Positions 1 to 6,242 are shown, counted from the first letter of the stretch. The stretch: 7,586 nt of DNA from UBA4615 sp044371545 (GCA_044371545.1 JBILTM010000225.1:1-7586); one strand, 5' to 3'. The notes: generated by a model not told the origin, from the sequence alone. A program made the numbers and translations.

Positions 1-115
1 GCTCGCCGAGGCGGCCGGCCGCGCGGCTCCGGGACGCGCGGGCGACGGCGAGGGCACCGGTCCGGAGGGCGCGGGCCGCAGCACGGGACCGCGGCGGCCG
101 GCCCCCGCGGCCGCC
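1..115 (+). other. Left edge: open frame continuous with recO
   Basis: No separate gene can be recognised. The recO frame is free of stops from base 2, encoding a Gly/Ala/Pro/Arg-rich stretch with no in-frame ATG or GTG before 116. It is therefore either the coding N-terminal extension of RecO starting outside the window, or the end region of the upstream gene (era in related genomes). No Era C-terminal motif is visible here. Confidence 0.5.
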
Positions 116-874
116 GTGCCCGGTTCGCCCGCCCCGGCGTCGCGCCGGCTGCGCCCGGCAGGCCGCGCGGCCGAGCGCGTGCAGGACGAGCCCGCGTTCG
201 TGCTGCACGCCATCCCGTGGCGCGAGACCAGCCTGGTCGTCGAGCTGCTGACCCGCGACCACGGCCGCGTCGCCTGCGTCGCGAAGGGCGCCAAGCGCCC
301 GGCCTCGCGGCTGCGCGGCGTGCTGACCGGCTTCCAGCCGCTGCACGTGTCGTTCACCGGTCGCCACGAGCTGCGCACGCTGACCGCGGCCGACTGGCTC
401 GGCGGCATGGCCGCGCCGCAGGGCGACGGGCTGCTGTGCGGCTTCTACATGAACGAGCTGCTGGTGCGGCTGCTGCCGCGCGACGACCCGCACCCCGGGC
501 TGTTCGACGGCTACGCGCAGGCGCTGGTCGCGCTCGGGCTGGGCGAGTCGCTGGAGGCGACGCTGCGACGCTTCGAGTGGCTGCTGCTGCGCGAGATCGG
601 CTACGCGCTCGACCTGGAGCGCGACGCCGACGAACGCCCGATCGACCCCGGCCGACGCTACGCGCTGATGCCGGGCCGCGGCTTCCTCGCGACCGACGTC
701 GCCGAGGAGGGCGGCTTCGCGGGGGCGACCCTGCGCGACATCGCCGACGAGCGCTACGATTCGACGGCCACGCTCGCCGAGGCCAAGCGCCTGACCCGCT
801 CGCTGCTCGCGCGCCACCTCGACGGCCACGTGCTGAAGACCCGGCAGATCCTCATCGACCTGCAGAAACTCTGA
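116..874 (+). CDS. recO: DNA repair protein RecO (start uncertain)
   Basis: RecO works in the RecFOR recombination-repair pathway, loading RecA on SSB-coated single-stranded DNA and annealing complementary strands in the cytoplasm. After a variable N-terminus the protein has the RecO core: DEPAFVLHAIPWRETSLVVE (residues 24-43), then RDHGRVACVAKGAKRP (47-62), which with the following strands forms the OB-fold to about residue 100. A helical domain follows with DGLLCGFYMNELLVRLLPRD, ending in the Burkholderiales-like TRQILIDLQKL. The zinc-binding cysteine set of some RecO proteins is absent (only C54 and C108), which is usual in this lineage. The GTG at 116 is the only plausible in-window start, but the frame has no stop back to base 2, and no Shine-Dalgarno precedes 116. 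Burkholderia RecO carries a similar N-terminal extension, so translation may begin left of the window. pdxJ starts 10 bases after the stop, suggesting one operon. Confidence 0.95.
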   Translation: MPGSPAPASRRLRPAGRAAERVQDEPAFVLHAIPWRETSLVVELLTRDHGRVACVAKGAKRPASRLRGVLTGFQPLHVSFTGRHELRTLTAADWLGGMAAPQGDGLLCGFYMNELLVRLLPRDDPHPGLFDGYAQALVALGLGESLEATLRRFEWLLLREIGYALDLERDADERPIDPGRRYALMPGRGFLATDVAEEGGFAGATLRDIADERYDSTATLAEAKRLTRSLLARHLDGHVLKTRQILIDLQKL

Positions 875-884
875 GCCTCCACCG

Positions 885-1652
<768 letters not shown>

Positions 1653-1669
1653 GCGGTCCGGAGCCCCGC

Positions 1670-2095
1670 GTGATCTACGGCATCGGCACCGACATCGTGC
1701 TGATCTCGCGGATCCGCACGCTGCTCGAGCGCTGGGGCGAGCGCTTCCCGCGGCGCGTGCTCGGGCCCGACGAGCTGCGCGAGTACGAGCGTCGCCGCTC
1801 GCGCGGCACCCACGGCCCGGAGCGGGCCGCGCGCTACCTCGCCAAGCGCTTCGCGGCCAAGGAGGCGTTCTCGAAGGCGATCGGCCTCGGGCTGCGCGGC
1901 CCGATGACGCTGCTGTCGCTGCAGGTGCTGAACGACGCGCGCGGCAAGCCGGTCGCGGTGCCGCGCAACGCCCTCGAGCCGTGGCTGCGCGAGCGCGGCC
2001 TGGTGGCCCACGTGTCGATCTCCGACGAGGTCGACAGCGCGCTCGCGTTCGTCGTCGTCGAGCGCGCCGGGCCGGGCGAGCCGCCGGCGCGCTGA
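1670..2095 (+). CDS. acpS: Holo-[acyl-carrier-protein] synthase AcpS
   Basis: AcpS transfers the 4'-phosphopantetheine arm of coenzyme A to the conserved serine of apo-ACP, activating it for fatty acid synthesis; it is a small cytoplasmic homotrimer. The 141-residue product begins MIYGIGTDIV, with the magnesium-binding Asp at D8, and contains the signature RFAAKEAFSKAIGLGLR (from about residue 60) with K64 and E65 as the conserved catalytic/metal residues. It ends with HVSISDE, typical of the family. Length fits AcpS (about 120-145 residues), with a few extra residues at the C-terminus (GPGEPPAR). The GTG start is supported by a GGAG at 1660-1663, 6 bases upstream, and by the fact that the family begins directly at the I-x-GIGTDI strand. 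It lies 17 bases after pdxJ, probably in the same transcript. Confidence 0.97.
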   Translation: MIYGIGTDIVLISRIRTLLERWGERFPRRVLGPDELREYERRRSRGTHGPERAARYLAKRFAAKEAFSKAIGLGLRGPMTLLSLQVLNDARGKPVAVPRNALEPWLRERGLVAHVSISDEVDSALAFVVVERAGPGEPPAR

Positions 2096-2110
2096 GCCGC
2101 GGCGTGCGCG

Positions 2111-2128
2111 GGCCCGACCGCGCGGGCC
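2111..2128 (+). other. GC-rich inverted repeat between acpS and uvrC
   Basis: GGCCCG at 2111-2116 and CGGGCC at 2123-2128 can form a 6-bp stem with a 6-base loop just after acpS and directly before the uvrC -10 box. There is no T-tract, so it is at most a weak terminator or part of the promoter region; it may be a chance product of high GC. Confidence 0.3.
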
Positions 2129-2130
2129 GC

Positions 2131-2136
2131 TAGAAT
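2131..2136 (+). promoter_or_regulatory. Putative -10 box (TAGAAT) of uvrC
   Basis: TAGAAT matches the sigma-70 -10 consensus at five of six positions and stands out in very GC-rich surroundings. It ends 6 bases before the uvrC GTG at 2143, so transcription would begin at or within a base or two of the start codon. No -35 element is visible 16-18 bases upstream and no Shine-Dalgarno lies between it and the GTG. The arrangement suggests a leaderless mRNA. Confidence 0.55.
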
Positions 2137-2142
2137 CCCGCG

Positions 2143-4173
2143 GTGGATCAGACCGACCCCGCCCAGAGCCCGCCCGACGCCGAGCCCGCGCCGGCCTTCG
2201 ACGTCCGCGCCTACCTCGCGTCGCTGACCAACCGCCCCGGCGTCTACCGCTACTTCGACGCCGAGGGCACGCTGCTGTACGTCGGCAAGGCGCGTGATCT
2301 CAGGAAGCGCGTCTCGTCGTACTTCCAGAAGACCGGGCACAGCCCGCGGATCGCGCACATGGTCGCGCGGATCTCGCGGATCGAGACGACCGTGGTGTCG
2401 TCCGAGGCCGAGGCGCTGCTGCTCGAGAACAACCTGATCAAGACGCAGGCGCCGCGCTACAACATCCTGTTCCGCGACGACAAGTCGTACCCGTACCTGA
2501 AGCTCACCGCGCACCGCTACCCGCGGATCGCCTACTACCGCGGCGGCACCGACCGGCGCAGCCAGTTCTTCGGGCCGTTCCCGAGCGCCTGGGCGGTCAA
2601 GGAGAGCATCCAGGTGCTGCAGAAGGTGTTCCGGCTGCGCACCTGCGAGGACTCGGTCTTCGCGAACCGCTCGCGCCCGTGCCTGCTGCACCAGATCGGC
2701 CGCTGCAGCGCGCCCTGCGTGAAGGCGATCGACGAGCCCGGCTACCGCGACGACGTCGACGCCGCGGTGCGCTTCCTGCGCGGCGGGCAGCAGGAGGTGC
2801 TGCGCGACTTCGAGACGCGGATGCACGCGGCCGCGGCCGAGCTGCGCTTCGAGGACGCCGCGGTGCTGCGCAACCGGATGACCGCGCTGTCGCGGGTGCT
2901 GAGCCAGCAGTCGATGGAGACCGGCACCGACGTCGACGCCGACGTGATCGTCGTCGAGACCGGCGGCGGTCGCGTCTGCGTGAACCTCGCGATGGTCCGG
3001 GGCGGCCGCCACCTCGGCGACCGCGCGCACTTCCCGACCCGGGTCGACGCGCTCGACGAGCAGGTGCCCGGCGAGGTGCTCGACGCATTCGTGTCGCAGC
3101 ACTACGCCGACGGCGAGGTGCCGCCGGTGATCGTCTGCGCGACCGTGCCCGCGGGCGACGCCGAGACCGTCGAGTGGCTGCAGGCGCGGGCCGGGCACCC
3201 GGTCTCGTGGATCCGGCAGCCGACCGGCCCGCGCCGCAAGTGGCTCGAGCAGGCGACCCAGAACGCGAAGATCGCGCTCGCCCGCGTGCTCGCCGAGGAA
3301 GGCTCGCAGCAGGCCCGCACCCGCGCGCTCGCCGACGTGCTCGGCCTCGACGACGGCGACCTCGACGCGCTGCGGATCGAGTGCTTCGACATCAGCCACA
3401 CGATGGGCGAGGCGACGCAGGCCTCGTGCGTCGTCTACCAGCACCACGCGATGCAGCGCGGCGACTACCGGCGCTTCAACATCGAGGGCGTGGTCGGCGG
3501 CGACGACTATGCGGCGATGCGCCAGGTGCTGACGCGGCGCTACGGCCGGCTCGCCGCCGAGATCGCGGCCGAGGCGGGCGAAGGGGGCGAGGGGGGCGAG
3601 CGGGGCGAGGCGAGCGACGCGGGCGAGGGCGGCGCTGCCGCCGAGCCCGCGGAGGACGGTGCGGACCGCGAACCAAGCGCCCCCGTAGCCGAAGCCGCCG
3701 AAGCCGGCGCCGCGACGCTCGAGTCGCGGATCCCGCACATCGTGCTGATCGACGGCGGCAAGGGCCAGGTCGAGGTCGCGCGCCAGGTGTTCGAGTCGCT
3801 CGGGCTCGATCCCGCGCTGCTGGTGGGCGTCGCCAAGGGCGAGGACCGCAAGGTGGGCCTCGAGACGCTGGTGTTCGCCGACGGCCGGCCCGAGCTCGCG
3901 CTCGGTCGCGAGTCGCCCGCGCTGATGCTGATCGCCCAGATCCGCGACGAGGCGCACCGCTTCGCGATCACCGGCATGCGGGCGCGCCGGGCCAAGGCCC
4001 GCAACACCTCGCGGCTCGAGGAGATCGACGGGGTCGGTCCGCGCAAGCGCCAGCGGCTGCTGGCGAGGTTCGGCGGCATGCGTGGCATCATGGCGGCCAG
4101 CGTCGATGACCTGGCGTCGGTCGAGGGCATCTCCCGGGCGCTGGCCGAGGACATCTACAAGCGCCTGCACTGA
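2143..4173 (+). CDS. uvrC: UvrABC excinuclease subunit C
   Basis: UvrC makes the 3' and 5' incisions around bulky DNA lesions after UvrA/UvrB recognition. The 676-residue product has all parts in order. The GIY-YIG nuclease spans residues about 30-110, with Y35, Y46, R56 and E95 matching the T. maritima catalytic set. Four cysteines, C168, C180, C188 and C192, have the same spacing as the E. coli iron-sulfur ligands. A UvrB-binding UVR segment lies at about 214-250. The RNase H-like nuclease has D416 (ECFDISHT), D455 (GDDYAAM), D537 (LIDGGKGQ) and H605, equivalent to E. coli D399, D438, D466 and H538. Tandem helix-hairpin-helix motifs occupy 625-676. Residues about 471-528 are an Ala/Glu/Gly-rich insert lying between D455 and D537, where E. 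coli has only a few residues. The GTG start has no Shine-Dalgarno and there is no other in-frame start before the nuclease domain. The stop overlaps the pgsA start. Confidence 0.98.
   Translation: MDQTDPAQSPPDAEPAPAFDVRAYLASLTNRPGVYRYFDAEGTLLYVGKARDLRKRVSSYFQKTGHSPRIAHMVARISRIETTVVSSEAEALLLENNLIKTQAPRYNILFRDDKSYPYLKLTAHRYPRIAYYRGGTDRRSQFFGPFPSAWAVKESIQVLQKVFRLRTCEDSVFANRSRPCLLHQIGRCSAPCVKAIDEPGYRDDVDAAVRFLRGGQQEVLRDFETRMHAAAAELRFEDAAVLRNRMTALSRVLSQQSMETGTDVDADVIVVETGGGRVCVNLAMVRGGRHLGDRAHFPTRVDALDEQVPGEVLDAFVSQHYADGEVPPVIVCATVPAGDAETVEWLQARAGHPVSWIRQPTGPRRKWLEQATQNAKIALARVLAEEGSQQARTRALADVLGLDDGDLDALRIECFDISHTMGEATQASCVVYQHHAMQRGDYRRFNIEGVVGGDDYAAMRQVLTRRYGRLAAEIAAEAGEGGEGGERGEASDAGEGGAAAEPAEDGADREPSAPVAEAAEAGAATLESRIPHIVLIDGGKGQVEVARQVFESLGLDPALLVGVAKGEDRKVGLETLVFADGRPELALGRESPALMLIAQIRDEAHRFAITGMRARRAKARNTSRLEEIDGVGPRKRQRLLARFGGMRGIMAASVDDLASVEGISRALAEDIYKRLH
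3556..3726 (+). other. Low-complexity insert within uvrC
   Basis: This stretch encodes residues about 472-528 of UvrC, almost entirely Ala, Glu, Gly, Asp and Pro with repeated GEGGE-like units. It is flanked by the conserved RRYGRL and by IPHIVLIDGGKGQ, so it is an in-frame expansion of a surface loop and not a frame error. It is probably disordered and strongly acidic. Its DNA begins with G-runs separated by 3-5 bases (3576-3605). Confidence 0.85.
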
Positions 4174-4745
4174 TGCGGTGGAACCTGCCGATCCTGCTGA
4201 CCTGGCTGCGGATGCTCGCGATCCCGCTGCTGGTCGCGGTCTATCTCGTGCCGGCCGAGACCGCGTCGATGCCGACGCGCAACCTGCTCGGCACGGTGGT
4301 TTTCGTCGCGGCCGCGATCACCGACTGGGTCGACGGCTGGCTGGCGCGCCGCCTCGGGCAGACCACCGCGTTCGGCGCCTTCCTGGATCCGGTCGCCGAC
4401 AAGCTGCTGGTGTGCGCCGCGCTGGTGCTGCTGCTCGAACTGCAGCGCGTCGCCGCGCTGGTCGCGATCATCATCGTCGGCCGCGAGATCGCGATCTCGG
4501 CGCTGCGCGAGTGGATGGCCGGCATGGGCGCGCGCAAGAGCGTCGCGGTCCACTCGCTCGGCAAGCTCAAGACCGTCGCCCAGCTGGTCGCGATCCCGAT
4601 GCTGCTCTATCACGAGCCGCTCTTCGGTGTCGTCCCGGTGCAGCGCATCGGCACCTGGCTGATCTGGGTCGCGGCGCTGCTGACGCTGTGGTCGATGTTC
4701 TACTACCTGCGCCAGGCCTGGCCGCTGCTGCGCGACGCGTCGTGA
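4173..4745 (+). CDS. pgsA: CDP-diacylglycerol--glycerol-3-phosphate 3-phosphatidyltransferase
   Basis: PgsA makes phosphatidylglycerophosphate from CDP-diacylglycerol and glycerol 3-phosphate in the inner membrane, the committed step to phosphatidylglycerol and cardiolipin. The 190-residue protein shows the full CDP-alcohol phosphotransferase signature: D51, D54-G55, A58-R59, G68, D72 and D76 in the run beginning DWVDGWLARR and ending FLDPVADK. It is markedly hydrophobic, with likely membrane helices around residues 7-26, 39-52, 76-101, 129-145 and 160-180, and opens with the PgsA-like NLPILLTWLRMLAIPLL. The ATG shares its A with the uvrC stop (TGATG), implying translational coupling, and no separate promoter is evident. 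The uvrC-pgsA pairing is widespread in proteobacteria. No clear terminator follows the stop, and the tRNA promoter begins 34 bases downstream. Confidence 0.97.
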   Translation: MRWNLPILLTWLRMLAIPLLVAVYLVPAETASMPTRNLLGTVVFVAAAITDWVDGWLARRLGQTTAFGAFLDPVADKLLVCAALVLLLELQRVAALVAIIIVGREIAISALREWMAGMGARKSVAVHSLGKLKTVAQLVAIPMLLYHEPLFGVVPVQRIGTWLIWVAALLTLWSMFYYLRQAWPLLRDAS

Positions 4746-4779
4746 GTGGCCGCGGGGTCCTCGCCGCCCGTCCAGGCTT

Positions 4780-4809
4780 TTGACGAGCCCGAAAAGAACC
4801 TGCTATCAT
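4780..4809 (+). promoter_or_regulatory. Strong sigma-70 promoter for the tRNA genes
   Basis: TTGACG (4780-4785) and TATCAT (4804-4809) are separated by 18 bases, and each matches the consensus at five of six positions. The bases after the -10 (CCCGC, 4810-4814) form a GC-rich discriminator, a feature of stable-RNA promoters under stringent control. The expected start near 4816 gives a leader of about 20 bases before tRNA-Gly. Confidence 0.82.
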
Positions 4810-4835
4810 CCCGCTTCTGTCGACAGCGGCAGGCT

Positions 4836-4911
4836 GCGGGAGTAGCTCAGTTGGTAGAGCGCAACCTTGCCAAGGTTGAGGTCGCGAGTTCGAGACTCGT
4901 CTCCCGCTCCA
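4836..4911 (+). tRNA. tRNA-Gly (anticodon GCC)
   Basis: A complete 76-base cloverleaf can be drawn. The acceptor stem pairs GCGGGAG (4836-4842) with CTCCCGC (4901-4907). The D stem pairs GCTC with GAGC around AGTTGGTA. The anticodon stem pairs CAACC with GGTTG around the loop TTGCCAA, anticodon GCC at 4869-4871. The T arm has loop TTCGAGA. The discriminator is T4908 and CCA is encoded at 4909-4911. It decodes GGC and GGT, the dominant glycine codons in this GC-rich genome. It is the first gene after the strong promoter at 4780-4809. Confidence 0.98.
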
Positions 4912-4917
4912 GATCCC

Positions 4918-4950
4918 AAGGGAAGCTTCGATCGGCTTCCCTTTTCATTT
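4918..4950 (+). terminator. Rho-independent terminator-like hairpin after tRNA-Gly
   Basis: AAGGGAAGC (4918-4926) pairs perfectly with GCTTCCCTT (4935-4943) around an 8-base loop, and the 3' arm runs into TTTTCATTTT. This is the only classic stem plus T-tract in the window. It sits 6 bases after tRNA-Gly and before tRNA-Cys, so it would end the tRNA-Gly transcript or attenuate reading into tRNA-Cys. Confidence 0.8.
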
Positions 4951-5003
4951 TGAGCAGTTCGAAGGACGGCGCCGCGACCCACCGGTAGGCGCCGCTCCCT
5001 GCC

Positions 5004-5077
5004 GGCGCGATGGCAGAGTGGTTATGCAGCGGCCTGCAAAGCCGTGTACGTCGGTTCGATTCCGGCTCGCGCCTCCA
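5004..5077 (+). tRNA. tRNA-Cys (anticodon GCA)
   Basis: A 74-base cloverleaf is present. The acceptor stem pairs GGCGCGA (5004-5010) with TCGCGCC (5067-5073). The anticodon stem pairs GCGGC with GCCGT around the loop CTGCAAA, anticodon GCA at 5036-5038. The T arm contains GGTTCGATTCC. The discriminator is T5074, the U73 that is an identity element of tRNA-Cys, and CCA is encoded at 5075-5077. It lies 92 bases after tRNA-Gly with a terminator-like hairpin between them, and no convincing promoter of its own was found in that gap. Confidence 0.97.
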
Positions 5078-5279
5078 ACCCGTTCCCCCTGACGACGGTC
5101 CGTCCGGACCGGTGACGCGCCTCCGCGCGAGCCCGCCGGGCAGTTCGCCGTCCGTCGATCCGCGACCGCTCCGACACGGCGCCGGCCGTATGCTTCGCCC
5201 CTTCGTCGAACGGGCCGGCACGCACCGGCCCGTCCCGCGCGACGCCCCTGGCGCCGCGCCATCCACCGGGAGCCTCCAG
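5078..5279 (+). other. Intergenic region: leader of the OmpA-family gene
   Basis: No gene is supported in these 202 bases. A small inverted repeat, CGGTCC/GGACCG (5096-5111), lies 18 bases after tRNA-Cys and could be a weak terminator without a T-tract. A lone -10-like TATGCT occurs at 5189-5194 with no visible -35. A strong 8-bp hairpin lies at 5211-5232. GGGAG at 5268-5272 is the Shine-Dalgarno for the next gene. The open frame reading through from inside tRNA-Cys is not evidence of coding. Confidence 0.6.
5211..5232 (+). promoter_or_regulatory. Perfect 8-bp hairpin in lipoprotein gene leader
   Basis: CGGGCCGG (5211-5218) and CCGGCCCG (5225-5232) are exact inverted repeats with the loop CACGCA. 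The stem ends 47 bases before the ATG at 5280 and follows the candidate -10 at 5189, so it would lie near the 5' end of the mRNA. It could stabilise the transcript or regulate it, or be a protein-binding palindrome; the function is unknown. Confidence 0.45.
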
Positions 5280-6032
5280 ATGCACCGCCATGCCCTCCGC
5301 ATCCTGTCCGTCGCGCTGGCCGCGTCGCTCGCCGCCGGCTGCGCCGGCATGACCGAGACCCAGAAGAACACCGCCACCGGCGCCGGACTCGGCGCGCTCG
5401 GCGGCGCGATCGTCGGCAGCATGGTCCACGGCCCGCGCGGCGCGTGGACCGGCGCGGCGATCGGCGCGGCCGCGGGCGGCGGCGGCACGTACATGTGGTC
5501 GAAGAAGATGGAGGAACAGAAGCGGACGATGGAGCAGGCGACGCAGGGCACCGGCGTCGCGGTCACGCAGACGCCCGACAACCAGCTCAAGCTCGAGGTG
5601 CCGAGCGACGTGTCGTTCCGCACCGGGCGAGCCGACATCGAGGCGAACTTCCGGCCGATCCTCGACCGGTTCGCGCAGACGCTCGCCGCCAATCCCGCGA
5701 CCACGGTGCGGATCATCGGCCACACCGACAGCACCGGGAACGACGCGATCAACGACCCGCTGTCGGTGAACCGCGCCGCGAGCGTGCGCAGCTACCTCGT
5801 CGACCGAGGCGTCGCGCCGCAGCGCGTCGCGATCGACGGCCGCGGCTCGCGCGAGCCGGTCGCCGACAACGCGAGCGAGGCGGGCCGGGCGAAGAACCGC
5901 CGGGTGGAGATCTTCGTCGGCGAGCCGCAGCTGGCGCAGGCGCCGCAGCCGGCCCCCGCGCCGCAGCCCGCGCCGCCGCAGTCGATGCCGCCGCAGCAGA
6001 ACCCGTCGCCGGCGCTGCAGCCCGCGCGCTGA
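5280..6032 (+). CDS. YiaD-like OmpA-family lipoprotein
   Basis: This is a 250-residue envelope lipoprotein expected to sit in the outer membrane and bind peptidoglycan. The ATG at 5280 has GGGAG 7 bases upstream and begins a lipoprotein signal peptide, MHRHALRILSVALAASLAAG, with the lipidated cysteine at C21; the longer open frame from 5010 would start inside tRNA-Cys and is rejected. Residues 32-71 are glycine-zipper-like (GAGLGALGGAIVG, then GAAIGAAAGGGG). A short charged linker follows, with KKMEEQKRTMEQ at 75-86. The OmpA C-terminal domain spans about 108-214, with D150 (GHTDSTG) and R165 at the 15-residue spacing of the diaminopimelate-binding pair, then NRRVEIFV. This order matches E. 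coli YiaD. The tail from about 216 is Pro/Gln/Ala-rich and absent from YiaD. Specific function is unproven; a role in envelope integrity is inferred from the family. Confidence 0.92.
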   Translation: MHRHALRILSVALAASLAAGCAGMTETQKNTATGAGLGALGGAIVGSMVHGPRGAWTGAAIGAAAGGGGTYMWSKKMEEQKRTMEQATQGTGVAVTQTPDNQLKLEVPSDVSFRTGRADIEANFRPILDRFAQTLAANPATTVRIIGHTDSTGNDAINDPLSVNRAASVRSYLVDRGVAPQRVAIDGRGSREPVADNASEAGRAKNRRVEIFVGEPQLAQAPQPAPAPQPAPPQSMPPQQNPSPALQPAR

Positions 6033-6036
6033 GGCA

Positions 6037-6159
6037 CGGGCGCCACCGCACGGGCGCCACCGCTCGGGCGCCACCGCACGGGCGCCACCGCACGGGCGCC
6101 ACCGCTCGGGCGCCACCGCTCGGGCGCCACCGCTCGGGCGCCACCGCTCGGGCGCACCG
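6037..6159 (+). repeat. 14-bp tandem repeat, 8 full copies plus a partial
   Basis: The unit CGGGCGCCACCGCW occurs eight times head to tail (6037-6148), identical except for the last base, which reads A,T,A,A,T,T,T,T along the array. A ninth copy (6149-6159) is cut short and lacks one C. It starts 4 bases after the lipoprotein stop. Every unit contains the palindrome GGCGCC, so neighbouring units can pair as 6-bp stems with 8-base loops. The unit has no stop codon in any frame, which explains the long artefactual open frames across it on both strands. The near-identity indicates recent expansion by slippage or recombination, making it a likely variable-number locus. Confidence 0.95.
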
Positions 6160-6173
6160 AACCAAGGGTTCCG

Positions 6174-6203
6174 TTGACGCCGACGGTCCGGGCGGGAGAC
6201 ACT
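6174..6203 (+). promoter_or_regulatory. Possible promoter of the solute-binding protein gene
   Basis: TTGACG (6174-6179) is a good -35 match, but the best-spaced -10 candidate, GACACT (6198-6203) after 18 bases, matches only half the consensus. The -10 lies in the loop of an inverted repeat, CGGGCGG (6189-6195) and CCGCCCG (6206-6212). A weak or activator-dependent promoter is possible. Confidence 0.35.
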
Positions 6204-6214
6204 CGCCGCCCGGG

Positions 6215-6242
6215 GCGCGCGTGCGCGCACCCGCACACACAC
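6215..6242 (+). other. Alternating purine-pyrimidine tract before the SBP gene
   Basis: Bases 6215-6230 alternate strictly purine/pyrimidine (GCGCGCGTGCGCGCAC, including the palindrome GTGCGCGCAC at 6221-6230), and 6233-6242 alternate again as GCACACACAC. Such tracts favour Z-DNA or cruciform structures under negative supercoiling. The tract ends just before the Shine-Dalgarno of the next gene. Confidence 0.5.

Noticed and set aside
2679..4109. 476-codon plus-strand frame overlapping uvrC
   Set aside because: It is an Arg/Ala-rich alternative-frame shadow of uvrC with no recognisable motif.
1834..4170. 778-codon open frame on the minus strand opposite acpS and uvrC
   Set aside because: Its product is a low-complexity Arg/Ala/Val/Leu/His/Asp-rich string with no domain, it lies fully antisense to well-recognised uvrC, and long antisense frames are expected at this GC content.
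4746..4988. Small plus-strand frame spanning the promoter and tRNA-Gly
   Set aside because: It contains the tRNA-Gly sequence and promoter elements, has no ribosome site and no protein-like composition.
5004..5077. tRNA-Cys as the attachment site of an integrated element
   Set aside because: tRNA genes are common integration sites, but I found no second copy of the tRNA 3' end and no integrase in the window.
5010..5279. Upstream extension of the OmpA-family frame starting inside tRNA-Cys
   Set aside because: The ATG at 5280 has a good ribosome site and begins a lipoprotein signal peptide; the extension would translate tRNA sequence and bury the signal peptide.
6037..6159. CRISPR array
   Set aside because: The units are only 14 bases and directly adjacent with no spacers, so this is a plain tandem repeat.
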